Assembly: GCA_017444485.1 (NCBI GenBank)
Contig: JAFSWM010000066.1
Span: 1 to 59,210 of the forward strand
Origin: Bacteroidaceae bacterium
GTDB taxonomy: Bacteria; Bacteroidota; Bacteroidia; Bacteroidales; Bacteroidaceae
Direction of reading: 5' to 3'
DNA: 59,210 nt
Translations under genes and position numbers: made by a program
The notes under the pieces: generated by a model
The model's database searches: none
What the model saw: only the letters and a program-made list of their open reading frames with translations
What the model was told of the DNA's origin: nothing
Shown here: positions 16,689-26,393 of the stretch, piece after piece
Layout: each line of letters begins with the position of its first letter
How positions within the stretch are numbered: the stretch's first letter is position 1

Positions 16689-18854
16689 ATGAAAAACCTC
16701 ATACTCGCATTTATGGCAACTGCTGTATCGCTTACGCTCAGCGCCGAGCGCAACCCCGCCCCCGTATCAGCCCTGCTCGACCGCGTGGGTGGTCCGGGCA
16801 CGTCGCAACGTTTCATCACCGAGGTGGCTTCAGAACTGGCGGAGAACGGACAGGAGACTTTCGTCATCGGCCAGCGCGAGGGCAAGCCCTACATCGGTGG
16901 ATCTACCCTCAGCGCCGTGACGACGGGCATCGGCAAGTACCTCAGTCGCCATGCCCATGTGATGATAGCCTGGGACAGGCTCACCGAGCCGCTCGCACAA
17001 GCTGAACTCCCGCTGCCGTGCTGCGACGAGGTGTGTACAACCTCGGCACCGCTGCGTTACTATCTCAATTATTGCACCTTCTCCTACACCATGGCTTTCT
17101 GGACCTGGGAGCGATGGGAAAAGGAGATCGACTGGATGGCCTTGCATGGCGTGAACATGCCCTTGCAACTCGTGGGCACCGAAACCGTGTGGCGTCGCGT
17201 GCTGCCGCGCCTGGGCTATACGGCAGAGGAGACCGCGCGTTTCATCGCCGGACCGGCTTTCCAGGCCTGGTTCCTGATGGGCAACCTTGAGGGATGGGGC
17301 GGGCCCAATCCCGAACCTTGGTATGCCGAGCGCGAACGCGTGGCCCAGCAGATACTGCAACGCGAGTGCGAGTTAGGCATGCAGCCTGTGCTGCCAGGCT
17401 ATGCCGGCATGGTGCCGTCCGACTTCTGCCGCCGCAACGGGCGCGATCGCGACCCGGGAACGTGGTGTGGCTTTCCCCGCCCTGGTTTCCTGCTGCCCAC
17501 CGACAGCCTGTTTCCCGCCGTGGCGCAGACCTATTATGAAGAACTCGAAAAGGTGATGGGGCGCTCGCAGTTTTATAGCATGGATCTCTTCCACGAGGGC
17601 GGCAATACCCAAGGCGTGGACCTCCGTGGCGCATTCCAAGGCACCTACGAAGCCATGCGCCGTGCCGCACCCGATAGTCGCTGGGTGATACAGGCCTGGG
17701 GTGAAAACCCGCGCCGCGAATGCCTTGAAGCAGTGCCACATGGCGGACTTGTGGTCCTCGACCTCTTTGCCGACGGCGAGCCACGCTTCCGCAAAGGCTT
17801 CCTCGGGCACGACTTCATCTTCTGCATGCTTCACAACTTCGGCGGGCGTATTGGGCTACACGGCAGGTTGCAGCGCACACTGACGGACTATTACGAAGCC
17901 GCCGCCACACCAGGATGCGTGGGTATCGGCACAGCGCCGGAGGGCATTGAGACAAACCCCGTGTGCTACGAACTGCTCTACCACAGCGCCTGGGACAGCA
18001 TCACCGATCTCGATGCCTGGCTCTCGGACTACGCCACCGCGCGCTACGGGGAGCACACGGCCCTGGCTGACAGTGCATGGCGGCTGCTCGCGCGCTCTGT
18101 CTATGACTGCCCAGACAATCGCCAAGGCACCAGCGAGCCAGTGGTGTGCGCACGTCCCGCACTCAACGTGTCGCGCGTCTCATCATGGAGCCGGAGTGAC
18201 CTATACTGGAACCCTGGCGACGTGCGGCGTGCGGCAGCCAGCCTGCTCGCTGCGCGCAAGACGCTAGGAGCAAGCCCCGGATACCGCTACGACGTGGTGG
18301 ACCTCGTCAGGCAGTGCCTCACCGACGAGGCGCAGGTGAGGCTCAAACAAGTGGCGGAGGCGCGCGAGGCGGGCGGTGAGCCACTACGCACAGCCATGAA
18401 AGCCTATCTTGAAATAATCTCCGACCTCGATCGCCTGCTCTCCACGCACACTGCGTTTATGGCCGGCACATGGACGGCAGCGGCACGTCAGGCAGCATTC
18501 GACATGGACGGCGGCGGCTCACAAGAGGAACAAGGGCAGTGGCTGCGGCTCTTTGACCACAATGCCCGTCTGCTCATCTCCACCTGGGGACACGAGCATG
18601 CGGCCAACGTAGGGCGGCTGCGCGACTATTCAAACCGCGAATGGGGCGGCATGTTGCAAACCTACTACCTGCCACGCTGGAAACGCTATTTCGATGCGCT
18701 CGCCGCCAACACCCCCACGCCCGACGACAAGGCGTGGTACACCATGGAGGCAGCATGGGCCGAGGACAACACGCTTGCCTTGCCCGTGAAGCCACAAGGA
18801 CAACCGGTGAGCACTGCCGCAAGGCTCTTTGCCAAGTATTTCGGTAGCATCTGA
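16689..18854 (+). CDS. Alpha-N-acetylglucosaminidase, GH89 (NAGLU-like)
   Basis: This 721-residue protein has a signal peptide (MKNLILAFMATAVSLTLSA), so it acts in the periplasm or outside. It has the NAGLU layout: a small N-terminal domain, then the TIM barrel beginning PLRYYLNYCTFSYTMAFWTWERW. Conserved GVNMPLQ, LMGNLEGWGGP, SMDLFHEGGN (near residue 298) and GTAPEGIETNP carry the acid/base and nucleophile glutamates, and an all-helical C-terminal domain follows. GH89 enzymes remove terminal alpha-GlcNAc from heparan sulfate ends and gastric-type mucin glycans. It follows fkp by about 300 bp and points to host-glycan use. Confidence 0.95.
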   Translation: MKNLILAFMATAVSLTLSAERNPAPVSALLDRVGGPGTSQRFITEVASELAENGQETFVIGQREGKPYIGGSTLSAVTTGIGKYLSRHAHVMIAWDRLTEPLAQAELPLPCCDEVCTTSAPLRYYLNYCTFSYTMAFWTWERWEKEIDWMALHGVNMPLQLVGTETVWRRVLPRLGYTAEETARFIAGPAFQAWFLMGNLEGWGGPNPEPWYAERERVAQQILQRECELGMQPVLPGYAGMVPSDFCRRNGRDRDPGTWCGFPRPGFLLPTDSLFPAVAQTYYEELEKVMGRSQFYSMDLFHEGGNTQGVDLRGAFQGTYEAMRRAAPDSRWVIQAWGENPRRECLEAVPHGGLVVLDLFADGEPRFRKGFLGHDFIFCMLHNFGGRIGLHGRLQRTLTDYYEAAATPGCVGIGTAPEGIETNPVCYELLYHSAWDSITDLDAWLSDYATARYGEHTALADSAWRLLARSVYDCPDNRQGTSEPVVCARPALNVSRVSSWSRSDLYWNPGDVRRAAASLLAARKTLGASPGYRYDVVDLVRQCLTDEAQVRLKQVAEAREAGGEPLRTAMKAYLEIISDLDRLLSTHTAFMAGTWTAAARQAAFDMDGGGSQEEQGQWLRLFDHNARLLISTWGHEHAANVGRLRDYSNREWGGMLQTYYLPRWKRYFDALAANTPTPDDKAWYTMEAAWAEDNTLALPVKPQGQPVSTAARLFAKYFGSI

Positions 18855-19353
18855 GTAGCCGCATAGCACGAAATTCGCAACGAAAACTCCTCACTTCGCG
18901 CCCGTTTGTCACACATGGCTGGCAAACGGGCGCGGCAGGTGTGTTAAAAAGTCTTTAACGACTTTCGTGCGGAGAAAGCGGCAGGCGCTTGTGGATAAGA
19001 TAGTGGAAAAAGAGTCTGTGAACGCAATCGTCTGTTATGAAAATCAGCAAGTTATTCCTTTTTTTCTTTTTGTTTAGACAAAGATTGATTTCGGGTGGAA
19101 AAGTAAGGCGGAGATAACAAAAATTGCCGTTTTCGAAAAGTTAAAAGGCTGAAACACAATTTGGAAGGGCTTGGTCGCACCGACTGAGCGCCCTACTTTT
19201 GCACCGTCAAACGTCACAGAGGCGCCCCGCCGTGACAGATTTCCTTCCGGAAATACCTTGTTAAGGAACAAGGAGCGGGAGCCAAGGGTCGAAACGGCAT
19301 TATTTAAATCAACAACGCGTACGTTTCCCTGCCGCTGTGAGAAAAACAACATT
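18855..19353 (+). other. Intergenic region GH89 gene to rlpA-like gene
   Basis: No gene was seen in these 499 bases. A 12-bp hairpin (18897-18908 with 18923-18934) follows the GH89 stop without a clear T-run. The middle is AT-rich, and the last 150 bases hold the rlpA promoter and a long leader with small hairpins, for example the CCTTGTTAAGGAACAAGG segment around 19256. Confidence 0.55.
19171..19201 (+). promoter_or_regulatory. Promoter of the rlpA-like gene
   Basis: TTG (19171-19173), 20-bp spacer and TACTTTTG (19194-19201). It predicts a leader of about 145 nt before the ATG at 19354. Confidence 0.65.
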
Positions 19354-19770
19354 ATGACAGGTAGAAAAATCTTTTTCGGACTTATCCTGTGTGCATTCGC
19401 ATTCCTCGGAACCAGCCAGGCCGACGCGCAGACGATGCGCGGCAAGGCATCCTACTACGCTGGCAAGTTCCATGGCCGCCGCACCAGCAGCGGCGAAATC
19501 TTCCACAAAGACAGCCTCACCTGTGCGCACCGCACCCTGCCGTTTGGCACCATGCTTCGCGTGCGCAACACGTCGAACGGACGCGAGGTGGTGGTGCGTG
19601 TCACCGACCGCGGACCCTTTGCAGCCGGTCGCATCGTGGACCTCTCGCTCGGCGCAGCACGCCAAATCGGTATGGTAGCAGCCGGAGTGACCGGCGTGGA
19701 GGTGGAAGTCATTTCCAGCCCGGGACGCAACGGTCAGCGACAGAGCGGCACCGCAGGCACAGGACGATAG
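19354..19770 (+). CDS. rlpA: RlpA-like septal-ring/lytic transglycosylase family protein
   Basis: This 138-residue exported protein (signal peptide MTGRKIFFGLILCAFAFLGTSQADA) has a single double-psi beta-barrel of RlpA type: GKASYYAGKFHGRRTSSGE, LTCAHRTLPFGT and VRVTDRGPF...DLS, including the His and Asp expected for glycan-strand cleavage of denuded peptidoglycan. There is no SPOR domain, so it is a short form. The start at 19354 was chosen because the signal peptide begins there and the promoter lies 150 bp upstream; the longer frame would start upstream of the -7 box. A strong terminator follows. Confidence 0.9.
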   Translation: MTGRKIFFGLILCAFAFLGTSQADAQTMRGKASYYAGKFHGRRTSSGEIFHKDSLTCAHRTLPFGTMLRVRNTSNGREVVVRVTDRGPFAAGRIVDLSLGAARQIGMVAAGVTGVEVEVISSPGRNGQRQSGTAGTGR

Positions 19771-19806
19771 TCCGACATCGAGAGCCGACAAACTCCCAAA
19801 CAGCCA

Positions 19807-19842
19807 AAAACGGCCTATGTTCAAGCGAGCATAGGCCGTTTT
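19807..19842 (+). terminator. Terminator of rlpA
   Basis: 13-bp perfect stem (19807-19819 with 19830-19842), 10-nt loop, ending in TTTT on the plus strand. The A-run on the other side could also serve the convergent nuclease gene. Confidence 0.8.
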
Positions 19843-19935
19843 GATTGTGTGGAGAGTGCTGCCAGTTCTGCAAGTCTGTACAATGGGCAGGAGAGTGTCA
19901 GACGCAGTGGGCTGAGGGATTGCTTCGGTAGCGTG

Positions 19936-20817
19936 TCAGTTGAAACCCCAAATCGATTTGAGGAAGGTGGCTTCCGTGCGTTCCTCCACGGCATCAGGCA
20001 AGTTGTGAAAGAAGTCTATGCCCGTGAGTTCCTCCAGGCGATCAATGCTGACAAGATAGGCGCCCAGGTCATTGCGCTCGGCAGAGGAATATGCCCGATG
20101 TTCTAACCACAAGCCCACAGCATCGTAATTCCCTAAGCGGTAGCGCAAGAAAGCCATGAAGTAGTACTTCGGCACACGCACCACACGCCCGTTATCCCTC
20201 ACGACATTGCCCATCGTCTGACCATTGGCCACAGTGCCGCCTTTGACTACATAGAGCGTATCGGCGAAGGTGGCGTCGCGACCTTTGGCGCGAAAGCGAT
20301 TTTCGTAGTCAGCCCAAATGCCCGTGTTGAAAGCGTTCAGTTGGGGGCTGATGTTTGTCATGTAGAAAGTCTGCTGGTTGGCTTCGATACTCCAATAGCG
20401 GTCGGCAGACGCGCAGAGGTGGCCACGGTCGTAGCCATTGAAGGACCTGCTACCCACCCAATATTGTGTGGAAAGCAAGGGGTCGTCGGTGAATGGCTCA
20501 TCAGAGCGCCCAGTGCTGACCTGCCGCGTCACGCCGTCGAAACGGAATGCCACCCAGCGGCTATGCATGGCAGACGGAGCGAACTCCAAGCAATAGTTCA
20601 TCACCTTGCGGCTGCCATAGTCCGCGTCGTGGGCGATGAAGATGCCGTCACTCTCAGCCAGTTTGGGCACTTCAAGGCGCTTGGGGTAGTCGGATGACGT
20701 TTCGCCCCCGTCAACGATGACGATCTGCGGGCTGTCGTCGTCATCGTCGCCGCCGCATGAGATGTTGAGCGTCAAGGCGGCTACGGCCAAGAGGAATAAT
20801 CGGAAAAGGTCTTTCAC
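19936..20817 (-). CDS. DNA/RNA non-specific endonuclease, lipoprotein
   Basis: With a GTG start at 20817 this gives 293 residues with a lipoprotein signal (LFRLFLLAVAALTLNISC) followed by an Asp-rich surface-export-like tag (GGDDDDD). The body is the beta-beta-alpha metal nuclease NUC1 family: YDRGHLCASADR with the DRGH catalytic His, and NISPQLNAFNTGIWADYE with the metal-binding Asn. It should cut DNA and RNA at the cell surface or in the periplasm. An upstream ATG at 20877 lies inside a hairpin stem and would give an overlong n-region, so I prefer the GTG. It is the last gene of the TonB-receptor operon. Confidence 0.88.
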   Translation of the reverse strand: MKDLFRLFLLAVAALTLNISCGGDDDDDSPQIVIVDGGETSSDYPKRLEVPKLAESDGIFIAHDADYGSRKVMNYCLEFAPSAMHSRWVAFRFDGVTRQVSTGRSDEPFTDDPLLSTQYWVGSRSFNGYDRGHLCASADRYWSIEANQQTFYMTNISPQLNAFNTGIWADYENRFRAKGRDATFADTLYVVKGGTVANGQTMGNVVRDNGRVVRVPKYYFMAFLRYRLGNYDAVGLWLEHRAYSSAERNDLGAYLVSIDRLEELTGIDFFHNLPDAVEERTEATFLKSIWGFN

Positions 20818-20852
20818 GGTTTCGAAAACATTTTTACCAGCCGTGGCTGTTG

Positions 20853-20928
20853 GCACACAAAGGCGCAAAGTCCGCAAGAAGTGTCTTTCAGAAGCCTTAC
20901 TCTTCGCGTCCTTCGCGCCTTTGCGTGC
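20853..20928 (-). repeat. Imperfect inverted repeat between lipoprotein and nuclease genes
   Basis: Arms about 20853-20878 and 20902-20928, rich in CGCAAAG/CTTTGCG steps, pair imperfectly over roughly 26 bp. It may be an attenuating or RNA-processing hairpin between the choice-of-anchor-J gene and the nuclease gene. No T-run was seen. Confidence 0.5.
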
Positions 20929-20952
20929 AGGAATGATGCTAAAAGTTTCTAC

Positions 20953-22665
20953 TTAACGGCGGCGGAAGAAAGCCCTGGTGGAACTGCCGTCGTTGAAGAT
21001 CACCTGCATGGAGACGATGCGCAGTTGCGTGCCGGCACTGTTCTGCGTGAAGTCGTTGACGATGTTTACCTCGGGGGCGTTGATGCCATTGATGGTGACC
21101 GTTTCGGCAGTGGCGTCTTTGTAGATCGTGCCGCTGCTGGCGGTCATCTGCGCATTGCCGCGATAGTTCGTGCCGTTATAGGTGGGAGCGCAGTTGATGA
21201 CGATGGCCTTGATGTTGCGGCCGTCAGCGGCGGTGACGGTGATGGAATTCTTGGAGTAGAGGCGTAGGCTCTTGTCCACATCATAATACTTGGGAGGATT
21301 CGTGCCTTCATTCTTCGCGCAGTTCCACATAATGCCTTCACTGAAACTGTAGGAAACCATTTCGGCGGCATTCGCAAGGTTCATATCTTTAGCGACAACC
21401 GTCACGCTGCTGCCCGTCAGGTCGCCAGGATCGGTTCCGGGGGTGGTGCCAGGATCGGTGCCAGGGTCTGTGCCGGGCTCATCGGCAGCACCTTTGGCCA
21501 CGATGAGGTTCTGGATTTCCCAGGTGGCGGCCTTCTCGGTGCTGATGTACTGGATGGCCACGCGTATGTCGCTCTGTCCGAGATACTCGGCGGGGATGGC
21601 GAGTTTACCCGTGTTGCTCCACGCTGCGCCGCTGAAGGAGGAAAGTGTGGTCCACGTCACAGGGAGTTGTGTCCACGTGATGCGTCCGGGCGAATAGCCC
21701 TCGCCGCCGAAGCCTCTGCCTATAAGCACGCGATAGTCATCGTTGTTGGTGGAAGCGTAGGCCAGTTTGTAATCAAATGTGACATAAGCCTCTTCTACGC
21801 CCGTGAGGTCAAAGGCGGGCGAGATGAGCCAGGCGTCAGCGGGGTGATTGGTCTTGCTGGAGCTTTCGTAGGAGGTCATGTAAGCACACTTGTAGGTGCT
21901 GTTGTACGTCCAGTTGTAGCCACCGCCGTTCTCGTCCCAGGCAATCATGTCGCCGAGGTTGCTGGTCAGCGCGCTGGTGAACGGAGCGTGCAGGATGTAG
22001 TCCCCAGTAGGCTGTGGCTCTGTGCCACCTTGCCCATCGATCTTACCATCCTGGCCTGTGCCACGGTCGATGACGAAGTTCTTGACCTCCCAGGTGGAAC
22101 CGGAATTGCCGCAGTTGTAGCGCAGGGCGATGCGCACGGTCTTGCCCTGGAACTGTTCGGGGACGTTGATGTCGGCTTGCGCGAAGGTATTCCAGTCTTT
22201 GCCTTCGGTAAAGACGTTATTGACGAGCGTCCAGCCCTCGGTGGGGTTCTCCTTGTCCCAACTGTCTGAGATGAGCAGTTGCTGGTCGTCGTTGGAGGCC
22301 ACGTAGCGTAGGATGTATTCAAACATGATGTGACAGGGCACGTCGGGTAGTTGGATTTCGGGACTTACGAGGTAGTAGGTACCGGGTGTGGTGGTTTTAG
22401 TACTGTTGTCGTAGCCGGCAGCCTTGGCAGTGCTGAAGTCGATGATCCAGTTGCCGCTACCGTCGGTGTTGATGCTTACGAATTTACCGAGCGTGGAGGT
22501 GAAGGGCTCTGCATAGGGGAGTTCGGTAATCACGACGTCGGTGGTTCCTCCTTCGCCGCCTTCTTCTTCGCCATCGAAGATGCTGTACGGTGCGGGTACG
22601 TCGCTGCACGCTGCGAAGCCGAGGGTGAGCAGGGCTGTCGCCAACAGGGAAAGATACTTTTTCAT
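20953..22665 (-). CDS. Choice-of-anchor-J domain surface lipoprotein
   Basis: This 570-residue protein starts at 22665 (MKKYLSLLATALLTLGFAACSD, lipobox LGFAAC) followed by an acidic tag (EEEGGEGG) typical of Bacteroidota surface lipoproteins. Two jelly-roll domains of the choice-of-anchor-J type follow, each opening with a PFTS motif (PYAEPFTSTLG and HAPFTSALTSNLG) and containing YLVSPEI/WLISPAF strands. A DPGTDPGTTPGTDPGD linker leads to a C-terminal beta domain (SFSEGIMWNC onwards). It probably binds ligand or carries other proteins outside the cell. It is co-transcribed with the DUF5689 lipoprotein 28 bp upstream. Confidence 0.85.
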   Translation of the reverse strand: MKKYLSLLATALLTLGFAACSDVPAPYSIFDGEEEGGEGGTTDVVITELPYAEPFTSTLGKFVSINTDGSGNWIIDFSTAKAAGYDNSTKTTTPGTYYLVSPEIQLPDVPCHIMFEYILRYVASNDDQQLLISDSWDKENPTEGWTLVNNVFTEGKDWNTFAQADINVPEQFQGKTVRIALRYNCGNSGSTWEVKNFVIDRGTGQDGKIDGQGGTEPQPTGDYILHAPFTSALTSNLGDMIAWDENGGGYNWTYNSTYKCAYMTSYESSSKTNHPADAWLISPAFDLTGVEEAYVTFDYKLAYASTNNDDYRVLIGRGFGGEGYSPGRITWTQLPVTWTTLSSFSGAAWSNTGKLAIPAEYLGQSDIRVAIQYISTEKAATWEIQNLIVAKGAADEPGTDPGTDPGTTPGTDPGDLTGSSVTVVAKDMNLANAAEMVSYSFSEGIMWNCAKNEGTNPPKYYDVDKSLRLYSKNSITVTAADGRNIKAIVINCAPTYNGTNYRGNAQMTASSGTIYKDATAETVTINGINAPEVNIVNDFTQNSAGTQLRIVSMQVIFNDGSSTRAFFRRR

Positions 22666-22693
22666 ATCTTGGGTGTTTTTATTGTTGTAAAGG

Positions 22694-23689
22694 TTAGTTG
22701 TTGAGTTTGGGGTAGATATCGTTGAGGTCGCGCAGTTGTACCTGCCAGTCATTGCCGTAGTAAGTAAGCATGCCGGTATAGGTGCGGCTGTCGTCGGGCA
22801 GGAGTTGGTAGGCGATCTCGTTCTCCACGCTGGTGCGCAGCGTCACTTTCTGTCCGCCGTTCGTGACGATGGTGCGATCCACGCCGAATCCGTCGTCGTG
22901 AAGCACGTCGGGAGCGAAGTACTTGAAGAAGCGTCCGCCGACGTTTACCAGCGGCTCGTACTTGCCGTACACGTCGTCCTCCTTATCCACTTCAAGGTTC
23001 TGAAGGGCCGTGCCGCGATTGGCTTCGCTCATCTCATCAATAGTACCAGTTACGGAGGCGAGCAGCGGGGAGTTCTTGTAGGTGCGGTTGCCAGAAGCCT
23101 TGAGCCACGCGTCGTCCAGCACTTTGGCGATCAGTTCGGGGGCGTTGGCGTTGGGCTTGCCCACAAGTTGCACGTTGGTCTTCAGCAAGCTGAAGAGCAT
23201 CGGTCCGAGGTTGAGGTTGCCGTAACTGCTGTAGTAGGGCTGTCCTATTTCGGGCGTGAGGCTGTACACGCCTACGTAGAGGTCTTTGAGATTCACGCGA
23301 ACCCTTTGCCCGAGGGGGAAGTAGGGATAGAGGCAAGTGTTCTTGACGCGGAGGATGATGCACTGGTCTTCGCCTTCGCCCTGCGGGGTGCGGAGCATGA
23401 CGTTCTGGTAGAGGTTGCCGCTCACGTCGTTGGCTACTACGATGCCATCGAAGACAAGGTCTTCGGTGACCTTTGTACTCCAGTTGCTGGAGCCTCGGGT
23501 GAAGTCGGCTCCGGCTTTGGAGGCGCAGAAGCGGGCTTTCACGTCGGCGATGGTGGTGTTCACCGTGCCCACATTGGTGCTGAACACATCGAGGTCGTAG
23601 GTGTTCACCTCGTCGTGGTCGTCCATGCAGGCCGTGAAGCCGATGGCGGCTATACCATATATAAATAAGGAAAGGAGATACTTTTTCAT
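22694..23689 (-). CDS. DUF5689 domain lipoprotein
   Basis: This 331-residue lipoprotein (MKKYLLSLFIYGIAAIGFTAC) carries a DUF5689-type OB-like domain. Recognisable parts are TIADVKARF, VFDGIVVANDVSGNLYQNVMLR and LKDLYVGVYSLTPEIG, which resemble the OB-fold seen beside surface nucleases in this phylum. The C-terminal half is specific. The gene starts 13 bp after the TonB-dependent receptor stop, so it is probably the cognate surface component of that receptor. Nucleic-acid binding is a reasonable inference from the OB-like fold and the nuclease neighbours, not something the sequence proves. Confidence 0.82.
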   Translation of the reverse strand: MKKYLLSLFIYGIAAIGFTACMDDHDEVNTYDLDVFSTNVGTVNTTIADVKARFCASKAGADFTRGSSNWSTKVTEDLVFDGIVVANDVSGNLYQNVMLRTPQGEGEDQCIILRVKNTCLYPYFPLGQRVRVNLKDLYVGVYSLTPEIGQPYYSSYGNLNLGPMLFSLLKTNVQLVGKPNANAPELIAKVLDDAWLKASGNRTYKNSPLLASVTGTIDEMSEANRGTALQNLEVDKEDDVYGKYEPLVNVGGRFFKYFAPDVLHDDGFGVDRTIVTNGGQKVTLRTSVENEIAYQLLPDDSRTYTGMLTYYGNDWQVQLRDLNDIYPKLNN

Positions 23690-23702
23690 CTTTCGTGTGT
23701 TT

Positions 23703-26393
23703 TTAGAAGCGGTAGCCGATGTTCAGGAACGCGTTGAAGGCGTTGGCGTAGTAGTACTTGGAATTGTTCGAGAAACTATACGCCCGCTGTGTGTGCTGAC
23801 TGTTGTTGTAGTAGTCGTCGCGGTTCATCTCGTAGCCTCCGGTGCGCAGATTGCGATTGTTGGTCACGTTGTTGAGCGAGAGGTTGATGGAGATGGAGCG
23901 ACCGCGCTTGAGGCGGATGTACTTGCCGACAGAGAGGTCGAGCATGAAGCCGCCGTCAAATTTCTCCTGTTTGGGGATGTAACTGGCAACGACGTGTCCG
24001 TCGTCTTTGTCGTAGAAGAGGCCGCCGCGCTCAATGAGGTCTTGTAGTTCTTCAGCAGTGATGGCCATGCTGTAGTTGCCGTCAGCATCGCGCTGGATGG
24101 TCTCTGCTTGCAGCACGTTGCTCAGGCGGCGGTATTGCGAGAAGCCTACATAGACGCGGTTGTAGTAGTTTAGATTGGCGCCGAGGAACCACCCCTTCAC
24201 GTTATAGTTCACTCCGAGGCTGAGGGCGGTGAGCGGGGTGCTGCTCACGTGCATGTCTTTGGCGAAGACGCGCAGTTGCATGTTCTCGCCCGTCACGGGA
24301 TTGGTCCATGTGTTGAGTTTGGCAATGGTCACGGCGTTCATGCCTTCGTAGTCCACTTGTGCGCGGGGGTTGTTTATGTATTTTGCCTCGCCGATGCTGG
24401 CCAGCGCAGTGAATGAGAGGTGGCTGTTCACCTCCCATTTCAAGGCGCCCTCAAAGCCGTAGTACTCCTTGTCGATGCCGTTCATCGTGAGGTAGGTGAA
24501 GCGGGCTTCCTGGTCGTTATAGAAGGCCGTCTGCTCCACCATATTCGTCATGCGGGTGTAGTAGCCGGTGAGTTTACCGGAGACATGGCCGAAGTTGAAC
24601 TGGTAGGCCGCTTCGCCGCTGAAGATGTTCTCCGTGGTGAGGTGGTCCACAAAGTTGTTTTGTATGCGCGGGGCCACGAAGGCGTTGCGTGCCAGCGGTG
24701 CGCGGGCTGAGTAACTGCCACCGAGGGTGAAGATGTGGTTAGAGGTGATGCGGTAGGCCAGTAGCAGTTTGCCGCCGCCGCCAAGGAATTTGGCTGCGCC
24801 GCTCTTGCCGTAGGAGTTTTCGGCGGCGCGTCCGTTGCGCATCAGGCCTTCGCGCTCAATGGTGGTACCATCGATATGTGCGCCCGCCACGATGTGGAGA
24901 TTGCGGAAGGAGTTGTTTTCAAAGATTCCCCACAGTTTGGCGTGGTTCACATAGATGTTGTAGTCGTAGCCGAATACGTCGCCCTCGCGTATCTGACGGT
25001 TGGGGCGGTTGAGGTCGTTTTGGGCTTCTTGGCTGTTGAGGCCGTAGTCGTTTGCCGCGAATTTGTCCACGTCGGTGAATACTTGGCCGCCGAGCAAGTC
25101 TTCCATGGTCTTGTAGTGCATTCCTTTGGTATGGTTGAGCACCAGTCCGAGGGCGAACTTGTTGTATGGGTCAAGGATTTTGCTGAATGTGGGGCTGAGC
25201 GCAAAGACAAGTTGGTCGTTGTGGCGACGTTCCTGGTAGTAGAGCGTCTCTTGTCCGAGCGCGGCTGCCTGGCGGTTCACGTAGTACAAACGGTCCCAGT
25301 TGATCTGTCGGTTGGCTTTGGAGGCAGTCCAATAGTCATAGAGGCTCTGCCACTGTTCGAGCGCGAAGGGATTATCGGCGAGCCATTTGGGCGAGTTGTC
25401 TGTGCCATACACATTGAACGCGCTGCTGGGCAGGTTTTTGTAGTAGTCCGGTCGCGGGTCATAGGCATCGCCGTTCCATCCGAGGGAGGTGGAGCCATAG
25501 TTGCTGTAGCGGAATCCAAAGGTGGTGACCAGTTTCGTCACATGGTCGATATTCCAGTCCCAGGTGAGCAAGGTGGTGGGTTCAAAACTCTTCACCACGC
25601 GTGCGTTGCGCTTCTTGCCGTTCTGGTATCCCCAGTTAGGGTTGTAGTAGTGGCTGTTGGCGAGCCAATAGGCCTCTTCTGTGGACGCTCCTTGCTGTCC
25701 GCGTTCTGTGGGCGCGCCGAAGGTGACGAGCGAGAGGCTGTGGCTGTCGTTGAAGCGCTTTTCTACTGAGAGGAAATAACTGAACGAGTTGTAGAAGGTG
25801 CCTTCTATGACGCCCTCTTTCGCCCATCGGTATCCCACGCTTCCGGCGAAGGCCCAACCACTGGGCGACATGCCTGTGGCGAAGGTGTACATGCCGCGCA
25901 ACACGTAGTTGCGGTTTGTGCCGCTGAGCGTCAATTTGTGTCCTGGCACGAACATGGAGGCTCGGGTGTTGGTGTTGCTCGCTCCGCCCACGTCGGTGAG
26001 CCCGAAGGTGTTGTAGTCGTAGGGCGACACGCCGTCTCGGTTGCGGGTGGCGTCGTTCATGCCGCCCACGAGGCTGTAACTGAATCGTCCGCTTTCCACG
26101 TCGTTGAGCAACAATCCGTTCATGTAGTACTGGTTGTACTGGTTGTCGTAGGCTCTGATGCGGAAGCGCATCGGGCTGAAGCGATAGCCCACCTCGGAGA
26201 GGAACGGGTCGTTGCGCAGGTTGGAGATGGTGGATGCGGTTTGCGCCGCGTCCTCTTCATCGCCAAGTTGCGATTCCGAGAAGGTCACGTCGGCATTGTC
26301 GTCGGTGTTCAGCAGCGAGTCGCGGGGCGTTTGTGCCCATCCCGTTGCCGCGAGCAGACATGCCGCAGCCATTAGTTTTGCTCCTTTGCTCAT
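23703..26393 (-). CDS. TonB-dependent outer-membrane receptor
   Basis: This 896-residue protein has a signal peptide (MSKGAKLMAAACLLAATGWAQ) and a plug-like N-terminal part (FRIRAYDNQYNQYYMNGLLLND). A long series of amphipathic beta strands rich in aromatic residues follows, ending in the terminal Phe typical of outer-membrane barrels (NAFLNIGYRF). The carboxypeptidase-like pre-domain of SusC proteins is absent and no SusD partner follows, so this is a non-Sus receptor. It heads an operon with two surface lipoproteins and a nuclease, which suggests uptake of products of nucleic-acid breakdown. Substrate assignment is inference. Confidence 0.9.
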   Translation of the reverse strand: MSKGAKLMAAACLLAATGWAQTPRDSLLNTDDNADVTFSESQLGDEEDAAQTASTISNLRNDPFLSEVGYRFSPMRFRIRAYDNQYNQYYMNGLLLNDVESGRFSYSLVGGMNDATRNRDGVSPYDYNTFGLTDVGGASNTNTRASMFVPGHKLTLSGTNRNYVLRGMYTFATGMSPSGWAFAGSVGYRWAKEGVIEGTFYNSFSYFLSVEKRFNDSHSLSLVTFGAPTERGQQGASTEEAYWLANSHYYNPNWGYQNGKKRNARVVKSFEPTTLLTWDWNIDHVTKLVTTFGFRYSNYGSTSLGWNGDAYDPRPDYYKNLPSSAFNVYGTDNSPKWLADNPFALEQWQSLYDYWTASKANRQINWDRLYYVNRQAAALGQETLYYQERRHNDQLVFALSPTFSKILDPYNKFALGLVLNHTKGMHYKTMEDLLGGQVFTDVDKFAANDYGLNSQEAQNDLNRPNRQIREGDVFGYDYNIYVNHAKLWGIFENNSFRNLHIVAGAHIDGTTIEREGLMRNGRAAENSYGKSGAAKFLGGGGKLLLAYRITSNHIFTLGGSYSARAPLARNAFVAPRIQNNFVDHLTTENIFSGEAAYQFNFGHVSGKLTGYYTRMTNMVEQTAFYNDQEARFTYLTMNGIDKEYYGFEGALKWEVNSHLSFTALASIGEAKYINNPRAQVDYEGMNAVTIAKLNTWTNPVTGENMQLRVFAKDMHVSSTPLTALSLGVNYNVKGWFLGANLNYYNRVYVGFSQYRRLSNVLQAETIQRDADGNYSMAITAEELQDLIERGGLFYDKDDGHVVASYIPKQEKFDGGFMLDLSVGKYIRLKRGRSISINLSLNNVTNNRNLRTGGYEMNRDDYYNNSQHTQRAYSFSNNSKYYYANAFNAFLNIGYRF

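Noticed and set aside
20818-20877. ATG start for the nuclease lipoprotein
   Set aside because: It lies in the hairpin arm at 20853-20878 and gives an overlong positively charged lead before the lipoprotein signal; the GTG at 20817 fits better.
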